A stretch of DNA of 64,000 nucleotides, taken from the NCBI GenBank assembly GCA_030220185.1, contig JASPKZ010003424.1, forward strand, positions 1,116,001 through 1,180,000. Reading direction: 5' to 3'. Each line of letters begins with the position of its first letter. Within the stretch, counting starts at the first letter, position 1. This document shows positions 45,300-57,224 of the stretch, piece after piece. Under the pieces are notes generated by a model. The model worked only from the letters and a program-made list of their open reading frames with translations. It ran no database searches and had not been told where the DNA came from. The translations under genes were made by a program, and so were the position numbers. The DNA comes from Diploptera punctata (Eukaryota > Arthropoda > Insecta > Blattodea > Blaberidae).

Positions 45300-46037
45300 G
45301 GGGGGGGTGATGGGTGATATTTCTATTTTCTACATTTTTGAGCTAGGTGCTTGATTTTTTGTACACCATTCACTGTATGATACATAATGGTGTGTTTAAG
45401 TTTCATTCTTTTGAGACGTTTATTTTATGAGTTATTAAATATTATGTTTTTATTATTTTAAATATTATGTTTTTAAAAATGTGCATATATTATAATTAAA
45501 TAGGTTCCACAATTTTTTAGTAAAATGTCTGATTTTGTTTTTACAAGACCCGTATAATATTTAGAAAAAAACATAATGCATTAGAATTCTTGTAATGTGA
45601 ATACAAAGTGAGAAAAAAAAAATGTACCTCATGCGTGGAATCACAAAAAAAATAATAATTGCATACATTTTATTTTTTATTTCTTAAAATACTAATTCTA
45701 TCATGAAACCCATGCACTACTTTGTTACCCATTGTTTTTAGGACATGCAGTAAAAAATTTGAACCTTCTAGGACAAAATTTCTGAATTCCATTCAATTTT
45801 GAATATACAAAAATGCAGTGAAATAAAAATGTGGAAAAACAAGTTTAAAGATTAGCATGCAGGGAGTATTTAACTGGCGCAGCCTTTTAACTCTGATGTA
45901 ATTTAGGGCACTTAGAAGTGCCATATGCCTCTGAAACTTTGCCAACATATACATTAGAGTGCAGGCTATTTTTTAGTACAAAGAACAAAAAATGCCAATT
46001 TTGATCTCAAATGGCCAATTTTTCACCCATCACCCCC
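45300..46037. mobile_element. TTAA-flanked non-autonomous DNA transposon
   Basis: 738 bp. TTAA at 45296-45299 and 46038-46041. Inside it, terminal inverted repeats of G-run plus TGATGGGTGA (left: eight G; right, inverted: five G). TTAA target duplications are known for piggyBac and Kolobok transposons; which one cannot be told from this copy. No transposase frame. The interior is very AT-rich. Confidence 0.85.
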
Positions 46038-46377
46038 TTAAGAAAAAGTACAGTTACACCACTTATGCTCTGAGCCCCTCATATGTTTAATTAAAAAAAA
46101 TATTAATTCACAAATATTTAATTACTGCCATTGGGTTGCTGATATATTCCAAATTATCCAGGAAGATGTAAATAACATAACTGCAATCTTTCTTTACCTT
46201 AGTTTAACCACGCCCTTGGTAGGTAAGACGACCTGTCGTTTCACACACATTCTCTATTGACCATGGATGAGTGATCAGCTCAATTCATCCCAGACATTAT
46301 AAACATTTAAGATAAAAAAAACAATATTCACTCATAAATTCACAATATACAATGTGGATATGATATTGTTGATAATG

Positions 46378-46556
46378 GTGGCGAGATGGCGTTCGGGGAC
46401 TATTTGGACCTTAAAAGTTTCCTAACATTTGTCTTACAGGTGAAGAACAACCCCGGAAAAAAAAACTCGTCCAGGAAACTTGGTCCGACCGGGTTTGAAC
46501 CAGGGCTCGCTGTATCTGAGACAACGACGTTTACCGCTAGACCACAGCGGCGAACA
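46378..46556 (-). mobile_element. SINE-1-related, divergent copy
   Basis: Minus strand: 'cgctgtggtctagcggtaaa' head, 'gggttcaaacccggtcgga'-like box B region, then 'tgtaagacaaatgttagg' body. Truncated 3' part. Confidence 0.75.
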
Positions 46557-46559
46557 ATA

Positions 46560-47005
46560 ATTACATAAAATAATTAAGTAATATTATCGAGGTCATGATT
46601 TTGATGAGGATATACACTCCATTAGTTATTCGACATTGATTAACTAAATTGGTAGATCACGTAATAAGGTCACGTTATTCCCGTATAATTTAGTAACTTA
46701 TCCATGATTGATGACATATAGAGTACATTTATTATTGAACTCATTGTGCTAATTACGTACCAAACATGTAACTGCGTAATGTTATCATGATGCATTCACA
46801 CTTTTTTCATACGTTTTAATCTGTCTGTCGCTGGAGTTTCATTTCTGTCATAATATAATTCGAAACAACTCAAATTTTCTCCATAAAAAATTATTACATT
46901 ATTTTATTGGCCCATATTAATTTTTTAGTACGCTTCGTATTTATTACCAGTTGCCATTCACAAAATCATCATAGCTGTAGCTTATTGGACAGAATATGCT
47001 TCGAT
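46560..47005. other. No feature recognised
   Basis: AT-rich, no confident motif. Confidence 0.45.
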
Positions 47006-47007
47006 AT

Positions 47008-47430
47008 TGTGACGCGACGTAATGACGGCGTTTAAGGTTCGCGGGCAAAGTCGATAAGTGTGATCACGCATTGGTAGGAATAGATTCGCGACTCAAAAGA
47101 CCCACGCAGACTATCGAAATATCTAGGCTGTCATTGCAGATATCTTTACGAATATCTACTTCCTCTATCGGGAAAGATCGGTGGCTAGAAACTTCCATAT
47201 TTGGAAGTGTCCAACCATAAGCCAAGAAAGTTTCTCCCCGTCTATATATCTGTGGTGAGGCAGGAAGCGAGTCAGACGTGTTTTTGACAGCGATAGGAGA
47301 AGTGTGATGAGAAAATACATTAAAGTGAGTGGACTCATGAAGGACTGTAAAATAATTGTGAAACAGATAAACATTTAACCAAGATTAATTGTTAGTGCAA
47401 ATTGAGAGTAAATTGTTATTGACTATTTAA
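47008..47430 (+). other. Possible solo LTR (weak)
   Basis: Starts TGTGACGCGACGTAATGACG, has a GC-richer first half, a TATA-like 'tctatatatctgtgg' (about 47240) and a promoter-like arrangement. No confirmed 3' end or target duplication found. Confidence 0.25.
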
Positions 47431-48800
47431 CTCATGCCCCAAATGGGATTCAATGACCAATCACATGTAAATGATTTTTGATTTACAACCAATCACAGTC
47501 GTGTTTCGCCTAAAATTTACCAACTAAAGTTTATCGTAATAAAGAAAGCACCTCCTTTTTAACATTCTGAATAGGTCATAGCATTATTTTGCAGTGACTG
47601 ACTATCTAAGACATACGGCTACCAGATTGTATATATTTAGTGCATGAATGTCAACACGTAGCGCATACAAGAGATAATATAAAAACATTTGTAACAATTG
47701 ATTACACCACAAAAAAAGAAACAACTGTTTGCACTTTCTTAAACAAATTATTTTCCAGGAAATAACGCAGAAAAATATAATTGACATATTTACATCATAG
47801 GACATCAGAAATTAATTAATACCTATAACGTTGGTTATAAATTTCTCCACTAGAGTGCATTCTTACAACTTTGCGATCTTTTGGCAATAAATAATATTAT
47901 GATCTGGTTGCAGTGATCAAACAAAAGAAGCAAATGAAGCATACCAATCGTTTCTCATTTGTTTTCAAACATCGCTGTTTACATGAAATATATAACTATT
48001 TTAAAATAACTATAGTTAAATAATGATTTGTGAGTAAACAGCTTAATTTTATTCGTTAAATAGTCCTAACAAATGTCACTCTTGATTTCCAAATTCTCTA
48101 GATATATTCACTTCGTGAGTCGTGAATTTATCGATAATTTGGAAATCACTCGTGGCATTACTTATGATAATTTGTAGAATTAAATAAAATGATTGTGAAA
48201 TATCACACGACATCTATGTGATTATTTACGACTTAAAATACGTGAAGACGAACCCCCCAGTCATCATCTGATAATATGTTTGAAAAAGATGGATTATCGT
48301 CTCGACACATTACCCAAGTAGTACACATCGAACACTTGCAGCTACTGTAAATGGTGACTTTTTCTTTGTATTGTTTTCGGTATCTATATTCTCTTTGTTC
48401 TAGACATAAAACCAAATTACATGCTGCACAGGTAAGATTGTACGCCCTCTTTTAAGTCTAATTTGATAGGTTGAAAGAAAAATGTTGACATTCGTGAAAG
48501 GTTAAAAGGTCGCAGCATACTGTAGTAGAAGATAAGCAAACGTATCAATAGAATTGGTTAAATCAACTCCACAGAATGGATTTAAAACGTGTACCTAGGA
48601 AGGAATTCCAGTAACAACATAAAGAACACACAGACCGAGGAAAATCTAAACAATGCACGAGAAATCAAGAACATCTTGAACCTAAACCAAAAATATTCAT
48701 GATAAAATTTATATTCTGTTTGCGCCTTATAACCTCTCCCCCTTGTAGGTACTTTTACACGACAGTCACTGCTCGTCTCGTAATATGAATGAAGAGTCGA
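47431..48800. other. No feature recognised
   Basis: AT-rich, with short unrelated frames only. Confidence 0.45.
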
Positions 48801-48802
48801 TC

Positions 48803-49010
48803 CTGGTGGACTTGTGGTTACCACACTCGCCTCAGACTCCGAGATTCGCAAGTTGAAACCTGGCCAAGTTGATGGATTTTCATAAAAACGTTAGCATGGG
48901 TTGTTTCGTAAAGGAACTAAGGCCGTGATTTCCGTGTCGCAAATTTGCGAAGATATCAAGCCTGAAGAAAAGGGACCCTGAGTAATATTTACCTGAGTAT
49001 TGAAATTATG
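48803..49010 (+). mobile_element. SINE-2 copy
   Basis: 'cttgtggttaccacactcgc' head, 'gattcgcaagttgaaacctg' (box B-like), 'gttgatggattttcataaaa', then 'atatcaagcctgaagaaaag'. Diverged. Confidence 0.7.
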
Positions 49011-49924
49011 ACGCTAATGTCCTTTGCTGTTAAATAGTAGCTATTCCAACTGCTGGGGATGGAACAAGAAGTTCTCAAAGGCTTTCACTATTTTAATGAA
49101 TTTTAATTTGTTGAGGACGACTGATATTTCAAGTACAAATTTTAGTATTCTAACTTTTTATAAATACTCTTGCAACGCCGGATAATCGACTAGTATATTA
49201 TATAAGTTAATTTAAATAACTTTTTTTTCTACACCCCTTGTTACTTTATTTTATAATAATTAGTTTAATACTAATACCAGAATTGCTTATTTTAAGAACA
49301 TCTGTTATTAACATCTTCTTATCTTAATTTTAACCAAATTTTTAAGTTAAAATTAAACAAATAACTTTCAGAGTTTTAAATAAGTGCATTTATTTCTCTC
49401 AGGATAAAAAAAAATGTTTCGAATAGATGTTTAAAATGAGTTTAATTTACTATGGAATGCCCATTTAGCAGTAGCCTCTATCTTGAGCTCCACTAGAGAG
49501 AATTAAATAGAATTCAGTGGTTTGGAACTTAATAATGGCTTTGTGATCAGGAAGGATTCCTTTGTAAGTTCAGAATTGGCCTTATTTTTTTCTCTTTTAT
49601 CCGGTTACCGAAGTTTAGTTGTTATTGGAAATCACCAATATGAGGAAGTGAATGAAATAGATTCGATATAATGAAGGTTTATCGGCGGCGGAAAATATTT
49701 GAAGATGTGGTTTTATTTATCCCAACATTTGTTATGAACGCACTTTTAAACATAAATTTCCTTGAATAGAAATCCTTATTTCAAGTTCAAGAACAGTGAA
49801 CTGTCTTTGTTTATTTCAGAATGAACAAGAAATTAACTTCTAGCGAAGGAATCTTTTAATGACTTAATTTCAAATTCTTCCGTTTAATTACGTCTGTTTA
49901 AATTTGACTTCTGATGTATACTTG

Positions 49925-49960
<36 letters not shown>
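49011..49960. other. No feature recognised
   Basis: AT-rich; ends in a (TA)n tract at 49926-49958. Confidence 0.45.
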
Positions 49961-49964
49961 AAAT

Positions 49965-50022
49965 ACTTATATAAGAAACTGGGTCTAGAAGTTAGTATCA
50001 ATAAACCTAAATATATGGCGAC
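49965..50022 (+). mobile_element. RTE1 short relic
   Basis: Reads KKLGLEVSINKPKYMAT, the block just after YADD in RTE1. Bounded by (TA)n and a CAT/ATC tract. Confidence 0.75.
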
Positions 50023-50265
50023 ACATCATCATCATCACTTTATTTCGCTCCTAGTTGGAGCATTAGGCCGTAATGAAATTTTGAATTTTTTTTCCATTTA
50101 GCTCTATCATCTGTCAACCTCTTCTCCTCCTACCAAGTCTTTGCAATTTCAGTTATTTCTCCTTTAATAGTCCTATTGCAAATAATTTTGTTGTCTTCCT
50201 CTCTTTCTTTTACCTTGAAGATTTCAGTCCAGTGCGCATATTTCTATTGTAGTTTCAGGTTTACA

Positions 50266-50451
50266 CATTGTGTGTTCAAACCAAATGCCACTTTCTTCCC
50301 TTTATTTGTTTATCTATAGGTGTCTATTCAGCTTTGACAGTTCTATGGCGACACATAGCATTGTGTGTTCAAACCAAATGCCACTTTCTTCCCTTTATTT
50401 GTTTATCTATAGGTGCCTATTCAGCTTTGGCAGTTCTATGGCGACACATAG
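50266..50451 (+). repeat. 93-bp tandem duplication
   Basis: 'cattgtgtgttcaaaccaaa' at 50266 and again at 50359; two units differ at a few positions. The preceding 50025-50265 resembles a reversed LINE 3' region but I could not place it. Confidence 0.93.
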
Positions 50452-50519
50452 AAATATGTTATTAAATGGAATAAACACTTACCAACACATTTTGAAAATC
50501 GTGAAGAAATGACGGAATT

Positions 50520-50828
50520 CTAATAACCTAGGAACAATAATTACAGATGATCCCTTTTCGAAATGACTCATTCAATTAAGTATCGTAGACTGCAATGGGC
50601 AGGACATGGGAAATGAAAAAATATATGGAAATTTCTTGTCGGGAAACTAGAGGGGAAAGTGCGCGTATGAAGGCCAAGAATGGAGTGGGGGAATATCATT
50701 AACTATGATTTGAGGAGGTGAATTATCCAGGGAATAATTGAAACATATTACCTAAGGATAGGATTGCATGGAGATCTTGCCCGGCTTACCATGAACCTCA
50801 GAGTTCGATAATATCAGTTAATGGAACA
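50520..50828 (+). mobile_element. RTE1 3' relic
   Basis: 'taataacctaggaacaataa', then KYRRLQWAGHGK, FLVGKLEGK and 'cagagttcgataatatcagt' give the RTE1 order. Internal deletion after the first block. Confidence 0.8.
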
Positions 50829-51744
50829 GAAATGGTACGTACGCCCAAACTGGCCTATGGACACTGTTACTCAATATATTTTTAAAACAATTGTGTTAAT
50901 ACATTTATGATTTAGGATGGTAGATCGGTTGGTCATATTATAACCTAGCATTTTCACTTTGTTGAAAACTGAAGACATTCTCTACTTATCTTAACACCTT
51001 ATCGGATGAAATATGAGATGGGCAGCTGGTTGCATGCTCCACCTGACACGAGATGCCACTTAGGGTGGATATTTAATCTTCATCACATTGATTCTGTCTG
51101 TCGGATTGATGGATGTGAACATGAGTTATTTTGTAAGATCCTAAGAAAGGGTAGTACACTTATCTATTGGTCCAACACAAAATTTAATCTTGAAATTTGT
51201 TCTGACATCTCATATTTGTGCACGTCCTTTTCAATATATATAGAAATGTGGGGAATAGTAGTATACATTTATTTATATATAGTTATATTAAATTTGAAAT
51301 ATGTTATATATAATTGAGTCGGTTAGAAGCAAACGGGTTTAAGTGATTTTTTCTCCCAATAATCAAGTTTGATGCATAATTATATTCTTGAAGCATAATT
51401 TTATTTAGAGGCAAAGGGATATAATTGTATGCGTTATGATTATTATAATTTTTCAATTATCTACGATTTTCTTATACAATTTCAACTTTAAACCTGATTT
51501 TCTCAATATCGTACTGTAAAACTTGCATTCCTTTGCTTTTTACCGCCTCTATTGAAGAATACAAGGAAAAATAATCAAAGTAGGCCTACACGATTGGTGA
51601 AATTTGGATGCTGTGCTATTATAGAAGTTGAGAAGTGCATTCCAGTACAAGAAAACGCGGGGAAATAATTCATCTATAATCTTTAATGGCGTTGCCCAAA
51701 GTTGAGCCATGGCCTCTCCTTTGTCAGGTGCCACAAGACCAAGT
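50829..51744. other. No feature recognised
   Basis: A 103-codon frame at 51006-51317 has no recognisable motif and ends in a Tyr/Ile-rich AT stretch; probably chance. Confidence 0.4.
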
Positions 51745-51900
51745 TATGTTATTTGACCATAGATGTCATGAATGGCATGCGGCCAACACACCGGCTTAAT
51801 AAGACATTTAGCAGGCAACTAGGACGTTGAAGTCGGTCAATTTTGCTCAGAGGTCTGTTTTTTTATTCAGGCTTAAGGAAAATAGTCTAGTAAAATTCAG
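51745..51900 (-). mobile_element. SINE-2 3' part
   Basis: Minus strand: 'ccttaagcctgaataaaaaa', 'tagttgcctgctaaatgtct', 'ccggtgtgttggccgcatgc', collinear with 19680-19800. Confidence 0.75.
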
Positions 51901-53218
51901 TTAAAAAATAGAGTGTACGAAAGAAAAACAATAAATGCTTTTAAAAATAAAATTACATTTTTGTAAAAAGAATAAAAGTGGTCTTTAATTATTTCCCTCC
52001 TGTATTTTTCTTAATACATGTTAAGATGCCGTCTTCATCAACCTTTTTTTATTTAAAACTGGATGCCTTTCGAACCATCCATGAACAGTACTTGGACCCT
52101 GGCTACCAGTTCCAATCAATCTGACGAGATTCTGACAGCCATAACAAACTGTAATTAAGGTAGATGATGGTAGATATTCTACTTCAGTTTACATCCATAT
52201 TTATACATTTTTAACGAGTATATTTGTCTCAAAACAGTGGCGGATCGCGAGTCCTAAGCTATGTAGAGCCAGATTAAAAATATAAACTTGTTTTATACGG
52301 CGTAGAACATTGCTCACGATTTAATCCCCTCATTTTATTTTCAGTCGAATTGCACTCGGCCCCTTCTAACGGGCGTTAACTATTTGCACCTGAAGTGATT
52401 TAGTCCAGCTCTTAGCATATAACAGAATTTGCACTCGTAGATCACCTTATTCCTGGCATATTAAAAGTAAATCAAATTATCGTGGAGTTGGAAGAAGCCA
52501 TTCATTTGGCTGCAAAAAAGGGTTTGGCTACAAATTAATATTATTGGATGTCGCTTCCACCTTTGTCAATTATGATGTAACAATTGAGACTCGGGAAATA
52601 ATACTGCAATGAAAATTCAAAAATGGTGTATTATATGGTTAAAATGAATTTTTGGTTTATTTTCACTAGAGTCTGAATAAGTGGGCGAAGCCTTCGTGGA
52701 CGATTTTTTATGTCGTGGAAACTAGAGGATGAAAGGGTCATCAAATTCTGTGACTCATATATAGGAGTAGCTTTGCTTTCCACCTAATGTACAGGCGTCA
52801 GCAGATCTATCCTCCTAACACACAACAAATCCATGTGGAATTTCCCATTCTCAACTTCTTTCTAGTTACAACAGAGCACATATAAATATAATATAATTAG
52901 GCTATTTGTTTTCTGGAAGTATTGCAAAACCAAACATCAGAATGGGAACGGGTTGCTGAGGAATTGGCTTAGTTTACACAGTTCCTGTGCGACGGACTTT
53001 ATTTTTTTACACACATTATATTAGCTTGACCTGTATCTATCTATGTAACGGAATCTTTCAACACGATTTTCACCCACTTAAAACATTGGATCGACTTGAA
53101 ACTTTGTATACTTGTAAAGGACCAATGACAATACAATAATTTCATAAATAATATATAATATATAATAGGTTGCGGATTTATCGACTTTTTAGTCCATCGT
53201 TGTAAGAAATTAATATTA
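51901..53218. other. No feature recognised
   Basis: AT-rich; no coding or repeat motif recognised. Confidence 0.45.
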
Positions 53219-53309
53219 TATCTGGTAGCTCAGTTGGTACAGTGGTGGACTATAGCTGTATATAATTTCAGTAATCCATAGGTCGCTGGTTCAAATCCGG
53301 CCCAGAGAA
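53219..53309 (+). tRNA. tRNA-Tyr-like gene with intron, anticodon ATA, probable pseudogene
   Basis: Cloverleaf: acceptor TATCTGG (53219-53225) pairs with CCAGAGA (53302-53308), one mismatch; the T arm GCTGG-TTCAAAT-CCGGC is perfect; the anticodon stem GTGGA pairs with TCCAT. The anticodon loop is interrupted after position 37 by an 18-base intron (53256-53273), the canonical place, and introns here are typical of eukaryotic tRNA-Tyr. Box A 'tagctcagttggtacagtgg' and box B 'ggttcaaatcc' are present. A run of seven T (53310-53316) follows, a Pol III terminator. Odd points: the anticodon reads ATA instead of GTA (53252-53254), and the D stem has a C-C mismatch. It decodes Tyr by descent, but function is doubtful. 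Confidence 0.7.
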
Positions 53310-53316
53310 TTTTTTT
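53310..53316 (+). terminator. Pol III T-run terminator
   Basis: Seven T directly after the tRNA discriminator base. Confidence 0.7.
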
Positions 53317-53394
53317 AGAAGAGTATTACTTTTAGCTACAATAGTATCGAATTTAAAGATATTTACATTTTTAGAAAACCAAACTAAAAAATAA

Positions 53395-53860
53395 ATAATA
53401 GTTAAAAAAACTAAAACAACACGCTTTATTAGAAAACCGAACTAAAAAATGAAAAATAATTTTAATTTCGAACACGCTTGGGATAAAACTAAAGTGGTGA
53501 ACAAAAAAATAATCTCCAACACATCTAGAATAAAACTAGAGTTATCTACAAAAAAAATAATTTTACCATCAAAAGCATGTGGTGCTCTATATCAATTAAT
53601 ATATTTGATAATAAACAAATATTGGTAAAAGTAAAGTATCTAAGAAGAAAACGTAAAAACCATAAAAAGACCCCACGCCTTTGATGGTAAATTTATTTTT
53701 TTGTAGAGAATTCTAGTTTTATTCTAGATGTATTGGAGATGATTTTTTTTTGTTGACCGCTTTAATTTTATCCCAACCGTGTTGGAAATTAAAATTATTT
53801 TTCATTTTTTAGATGGTTTTCTAATAAAGCGTGTTGTTTTAGTTTTTTAAACTATTATTT
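53395..53860. repeat. Repeat E, inverted pair (long palindrome)
   Basis: Left arm about 53395-53585 (+ orientation) and right arm about 53671-53860 (inverted) are complementary over about 190 bases, with 85 bases between. Both carry the family block 'ccaacacatctagaataaaa' or its complement. Confidence 0.88.
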
Positions 53861-54204
53861 ATTTATTTATTTATTTATTTAAATGGCTTATCTTACTACA
53901 ATTAGAATGATTCCTTAAAGCAAGGTGTCATCCTCTTCAGTCTTGTCAATTTTAGATAATACTGTTTTTTTTTTCATGAATATAACTCAACGGTTTTGAT
54001 CACTTGAAAAGTGGCATTTACCTCTTCTACATGTCTCAGTTGTTTATATTATTTCCACAACTATCTATTCGTGATATAAATATGTTGTTCACCAGTTAAA
54101 CAAATGTTGTTCATCAGTTAAACAAATCTTCAATATACAATATTTCTTTATTTCTTATTCATAGTTAACCTCTCCCTTTTATATAATTTTACCTTTTCGA
54201 TGAG

Positions 54205-54320
54205 ATTGAGTCTTAAAGTGACATGGCCTGTCGGGAGAGTATGTCAACACTTGTGATCTTTGTGACATACTTTTATGACCACGTAAGGACAAGGAGAGTT
54301 TCGCCGAATGATGAATCATA
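54205..54320. repeat. Dispersed repeat shared with 14415-14530
   Basis: 'agtgacatggcctgtcggga' and following blocks match the first locus. Confidence 0.5.
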
Positions 54321-54479
54321 AATGTCGAATTCACCTCCGAAACAACACGAACATTTAAGACAAACAGCCAATCACTCATTAATTCATACTAAACAAAGCG
54401 GATATGTTAGATCGATTATGATGATAGATGACCAAATGGTATTGGGTAATATTGAATTGTTAATTATGTCCGAGGTTTG

Positions 54480-54602
54480 TCATATATGGAGGATACCCCC
54501 TCCCTAAAAGAAATTATCAACTAAGCTTGTATCCACCGGAGATTGAACCCGCTGCGGTGCATTCGAGGCAATGACGTTACCGCGAGATCACAACGATGAA
54601 CT
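54480..54602 (-). mobile_element. SINE-1-related tRNA head
   Basis: Minus strand: 'gttgtgatctcgcggtaacg' (box A-like) and 'cgggttcaatctccggtgg' (box B-like). The body is not recognised. Confidence 0.6.
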
Positions 54603-55064
54603 CAATATAATGTTTAAGTTAATAAAACTTTTAAAAAGAACTTTAATATAGTAACGTATTTAGATTATTTGTATGTAATAATATTCCTTAAAGTATCAGA
54701 ATATAAAATTTTAGAACATAAAATTAATACTTGAGAGAATGAAGATGAAAATAACAGAATTTTGTAATAGGCCTATATTTTTTACTATTCAGTTAATAGA
54801 TCCGATTAATGGAAGTTTAAATTAATTTTATTTCATTGATTTTTTAAAATAAGTTTTCTTTCTATTTGTAAGTTTCCGCCTTCCTTAACTTGTTTAAATT
54901 TGTTTTAAACTGTAGGTCTTTTAGAACTTGTTCCATCACCAGCAGAAAAGTATGAAAGGCCTACGGTTTTAAATAAATTTTAACCAAGAGGTACCTTATG
55001 GACATTAATTTTATAATTTGATATTAGTTTTAATTTTTTTACTGTAACGCAGCTTACGTGTTTC

Positions 55065-55122
<58 letters not shown>

Positions 55123-55735
55123 CTCCCTTGAAGTTCTGTTTTAATTGAAGTTTGTGTTTAATCAATACGTTGTAATTTATGAACTGTTATAGATGTTATT
55201 TAAATTTAATTATCTTATTTAACCCTTTCCAAGGCAGAATCTTCGGTTATAAATATGTTTCAAATTTTGATTTTCCCTGCCAATTTTTAAGATTATATTT
55301 ACTTTTGAAAATATAATCAGAGTTAAGTATTTGACTTTCATTCATGGAAAAAAAATCCCTTGAAATTATAGATATTGGAAATGAAAAAAATTGAATATAT
55401 ATATTTTTCTTTCAAATTTTCTTTTCTTAATGAAGAATTAAAAATTTGGTATCAAATGGTTAACACATTACATATTTTTAAACTTGGATAATGTTATATA
55501 ATTGTATTTTTCAGTTTTATATCTCATTTTTAATTTTATCAATTTATTTGTTTATTTTTAACTTTGTTTATATTTTTATTTTATTTTACAAATCTTAAAA
55601 AAGTAGCCATAATATTTGCTTAATAATGTAGTCTAGTCTATTCCCATATGTTCTCCTTGGGGACAAGGATGCTCCATATCAGGGACTATTTAACCAAGCT
55701 AATTTAGTTATATATATATATATATATATATCCCT
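54603..55735. other. AT-rich, with (TA)n at 55069-55118 and 55711-55731
   Basis: No gene or repeat family recognised apart from the two TA microsatellites. Confidence 0.6.
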
Positions 55736-55739
55736 ACAT

Positions 55740-56007
55740 GTATCAGCGAGTGACATATGGTTAGCACATCGCTTCAAAGAGACATCTAGCAGGCAACTAA
55801 AATTTTGCTTGTATCGGAAAATCCTATTAAATTTTGCTTAGACGCTCTAATTTAGGCTGTAGGTTCTTTTACGAGCCCAAAAATCTTCAGACTCAGGACT
55901 TACAGCTTAAAGTCTCTCCCATCCTAAAAAAAATCCATCGAAACAACCCCAGGCGGTTTTGAACCCGCGATCCTAGGAACCAGAGTCAAGGAGCTTAACC
56001 ACCGATA
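55740..56007 (-). mobile_element. SINE-2, near full length
   Basis: Minus strand: 'ggtggttaagctccttgact' (box A-like), 'ggatcgcgggttcaaaaccg' (box B), 'gatggattttttttaggatg', 'taggctgtaagtcctgagtc'-type body, and 'tagttgcctgctagatgtct'. The best head in the family. Confidence 0.88.
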
Positions 56008-56048
56008 TAATGTAAATTTACGAATAAAAATAATGATTAAAAACTGAT

Positions 56049-56069
56049 ATATATATATATATATATGTA

Positions 56070-56121
<52 letters not shown>
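56049..56121. repeat. (TA)n-(TG)n compound microsatellite
   Basis: TA run, GTAT transition, then about 45 bases of TG with one break. Confidence 0.95.
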
Positions 56122-56123
<2 letters not shown>

Positions 56124-56129
56124 GTGTGT

Positions 56130-56395
56130 GTGGATATCACGCTGAAGTACCAATTCAGAGGTCCGGGTTCAAATCCCTTCCAGGCATTTATTTTTCTTAT
56201 CATGTCATATTAAGCTCGCATTGCTCAATGTCAAAAAAAAAATAACATCGATAAAGCGTCACTGCTATAAAGTAAAAATATTCTCTTTAATTTTCTTACT
56301 TGTTATAGTAGCTAGCTAGCAGTTGGCAGTAAAGACCGAGTTCTGGCTACATCTCGTAATAATAGAGAATATATATTTAAGATAAATAAATGTTT
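56130..56395 (+). mobile_element. SINE-4 copy
   Basis: Head 'cacgctgaagtaccaattca' plus 'gaggtccgggttcaaatccc' (box B) and body 'tcgcattgctcaatgtc', 'ctgctataaagtaaaaatat', matching 37860-38040. Confidence 0.8.
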
Positions 56396-56399
56396 GTAT

Positions 56400-56532
56400 T
56401 AGATTTGTCCGGTGGTGTAATGGATAGTACGCTGAATTACCAATTCAGAGGTCCGGGTTTAAATCCCGTGCAGACATTTATTTTTCTTATATCATATTTA
56501 GCTTGCATTGCTCAATGTTAAAATTTAATTAT

Positions 56533-56577
<45 letters not shown>
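56400..56577 (+). mobile_element. SINE-4 copy, 3'-truncated with (TA)n
   Basis: Full tRNA-like head 'ccggtggtgtaatggatagt' (box A-like) with a CTGAA/TTCAG stem and box B 'ggtccgggtttaaatccc', then a short body into (TA)n (56536-56577). Directly follows the other copy, giving a tandem dimer. Confidence 0.82.
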
Positions 56578-56581
<4 letters not shown>

Positions 56582-56754
56582 TATGATATTTTAATAAACA
56601 TTTTAAGACATAAAAGTGTAAATGGAATTAATTTAATTATTATTTTTATTACTTCATATAAATTATATCAGAACTCTTACCGATCATTTTTTATGGTTAT
56701 AGTATTCAGAAATGTTGCTGAATTGTTTTTTATATAAGACACTCACGATCTCTG

Positions 56755-57005
56755 CTACATTATTACAGATACGTTCGATGATGATGCTTTCATCTCTAAA
56801 GTACCCTGGTTCTGAGATTCACAGTTCAAACCTGGTCGGGATAGATGGATTTTATGTACATAATAATTTTGAATAGGTATCTTTCGAGAGGAAACTGAAA
56901 CTGTGGCTCCCCCGGGATGGGTGGATTTTAAGGACATAACAATATTGAGTAGGTATCTTTCGAGAGGAAACTGTAACTGTGGCTCCCCCTGAAAAACGAG
57001 TAGGG
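56755..57005 (+). mobile_element. SINE-2-related copy with 75-bp internal duplication
   Basis: 'gagattcacagttcaaacct' (box B-like) then a block 'aggtatctttcgagaggaaa' at 56876 and again at 56951, 75 bases apart. Resembles 1140-1250. Confidence 0.7.
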
Positions 57006-57224
57006 TAAAAAAAAAAAAAAAAAATGTTCGATGAATAAGTTAATGAAAGCAGCATTGGACCTCTGGGTCCTGTAGATCATAGAGTTGGTCAGTTAGCTGA
57101 TGCATTATTTATTTTGATAGAATTAAGGTCATATTGCTGTATCTTTTGCTCACTGTACAAATTGTAAAATACATGTATATTCTCATAGCTATATTTTAAT
57201 AATAGGCCTAATAATGACTCCATG

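Noticed and set aside
47185..47225. Heat-shock element in 'ctagaaacttccatatttgg'
   Set aside because: The GAA/TTC units are not contiguous in the required 5-base phase.
56400..56470. tRNA-Gly(ACC) gene
   Set aside because: The anticodon-like stem is good, but the unit is repeated with a SINE body, so it is a SINE-4 head.
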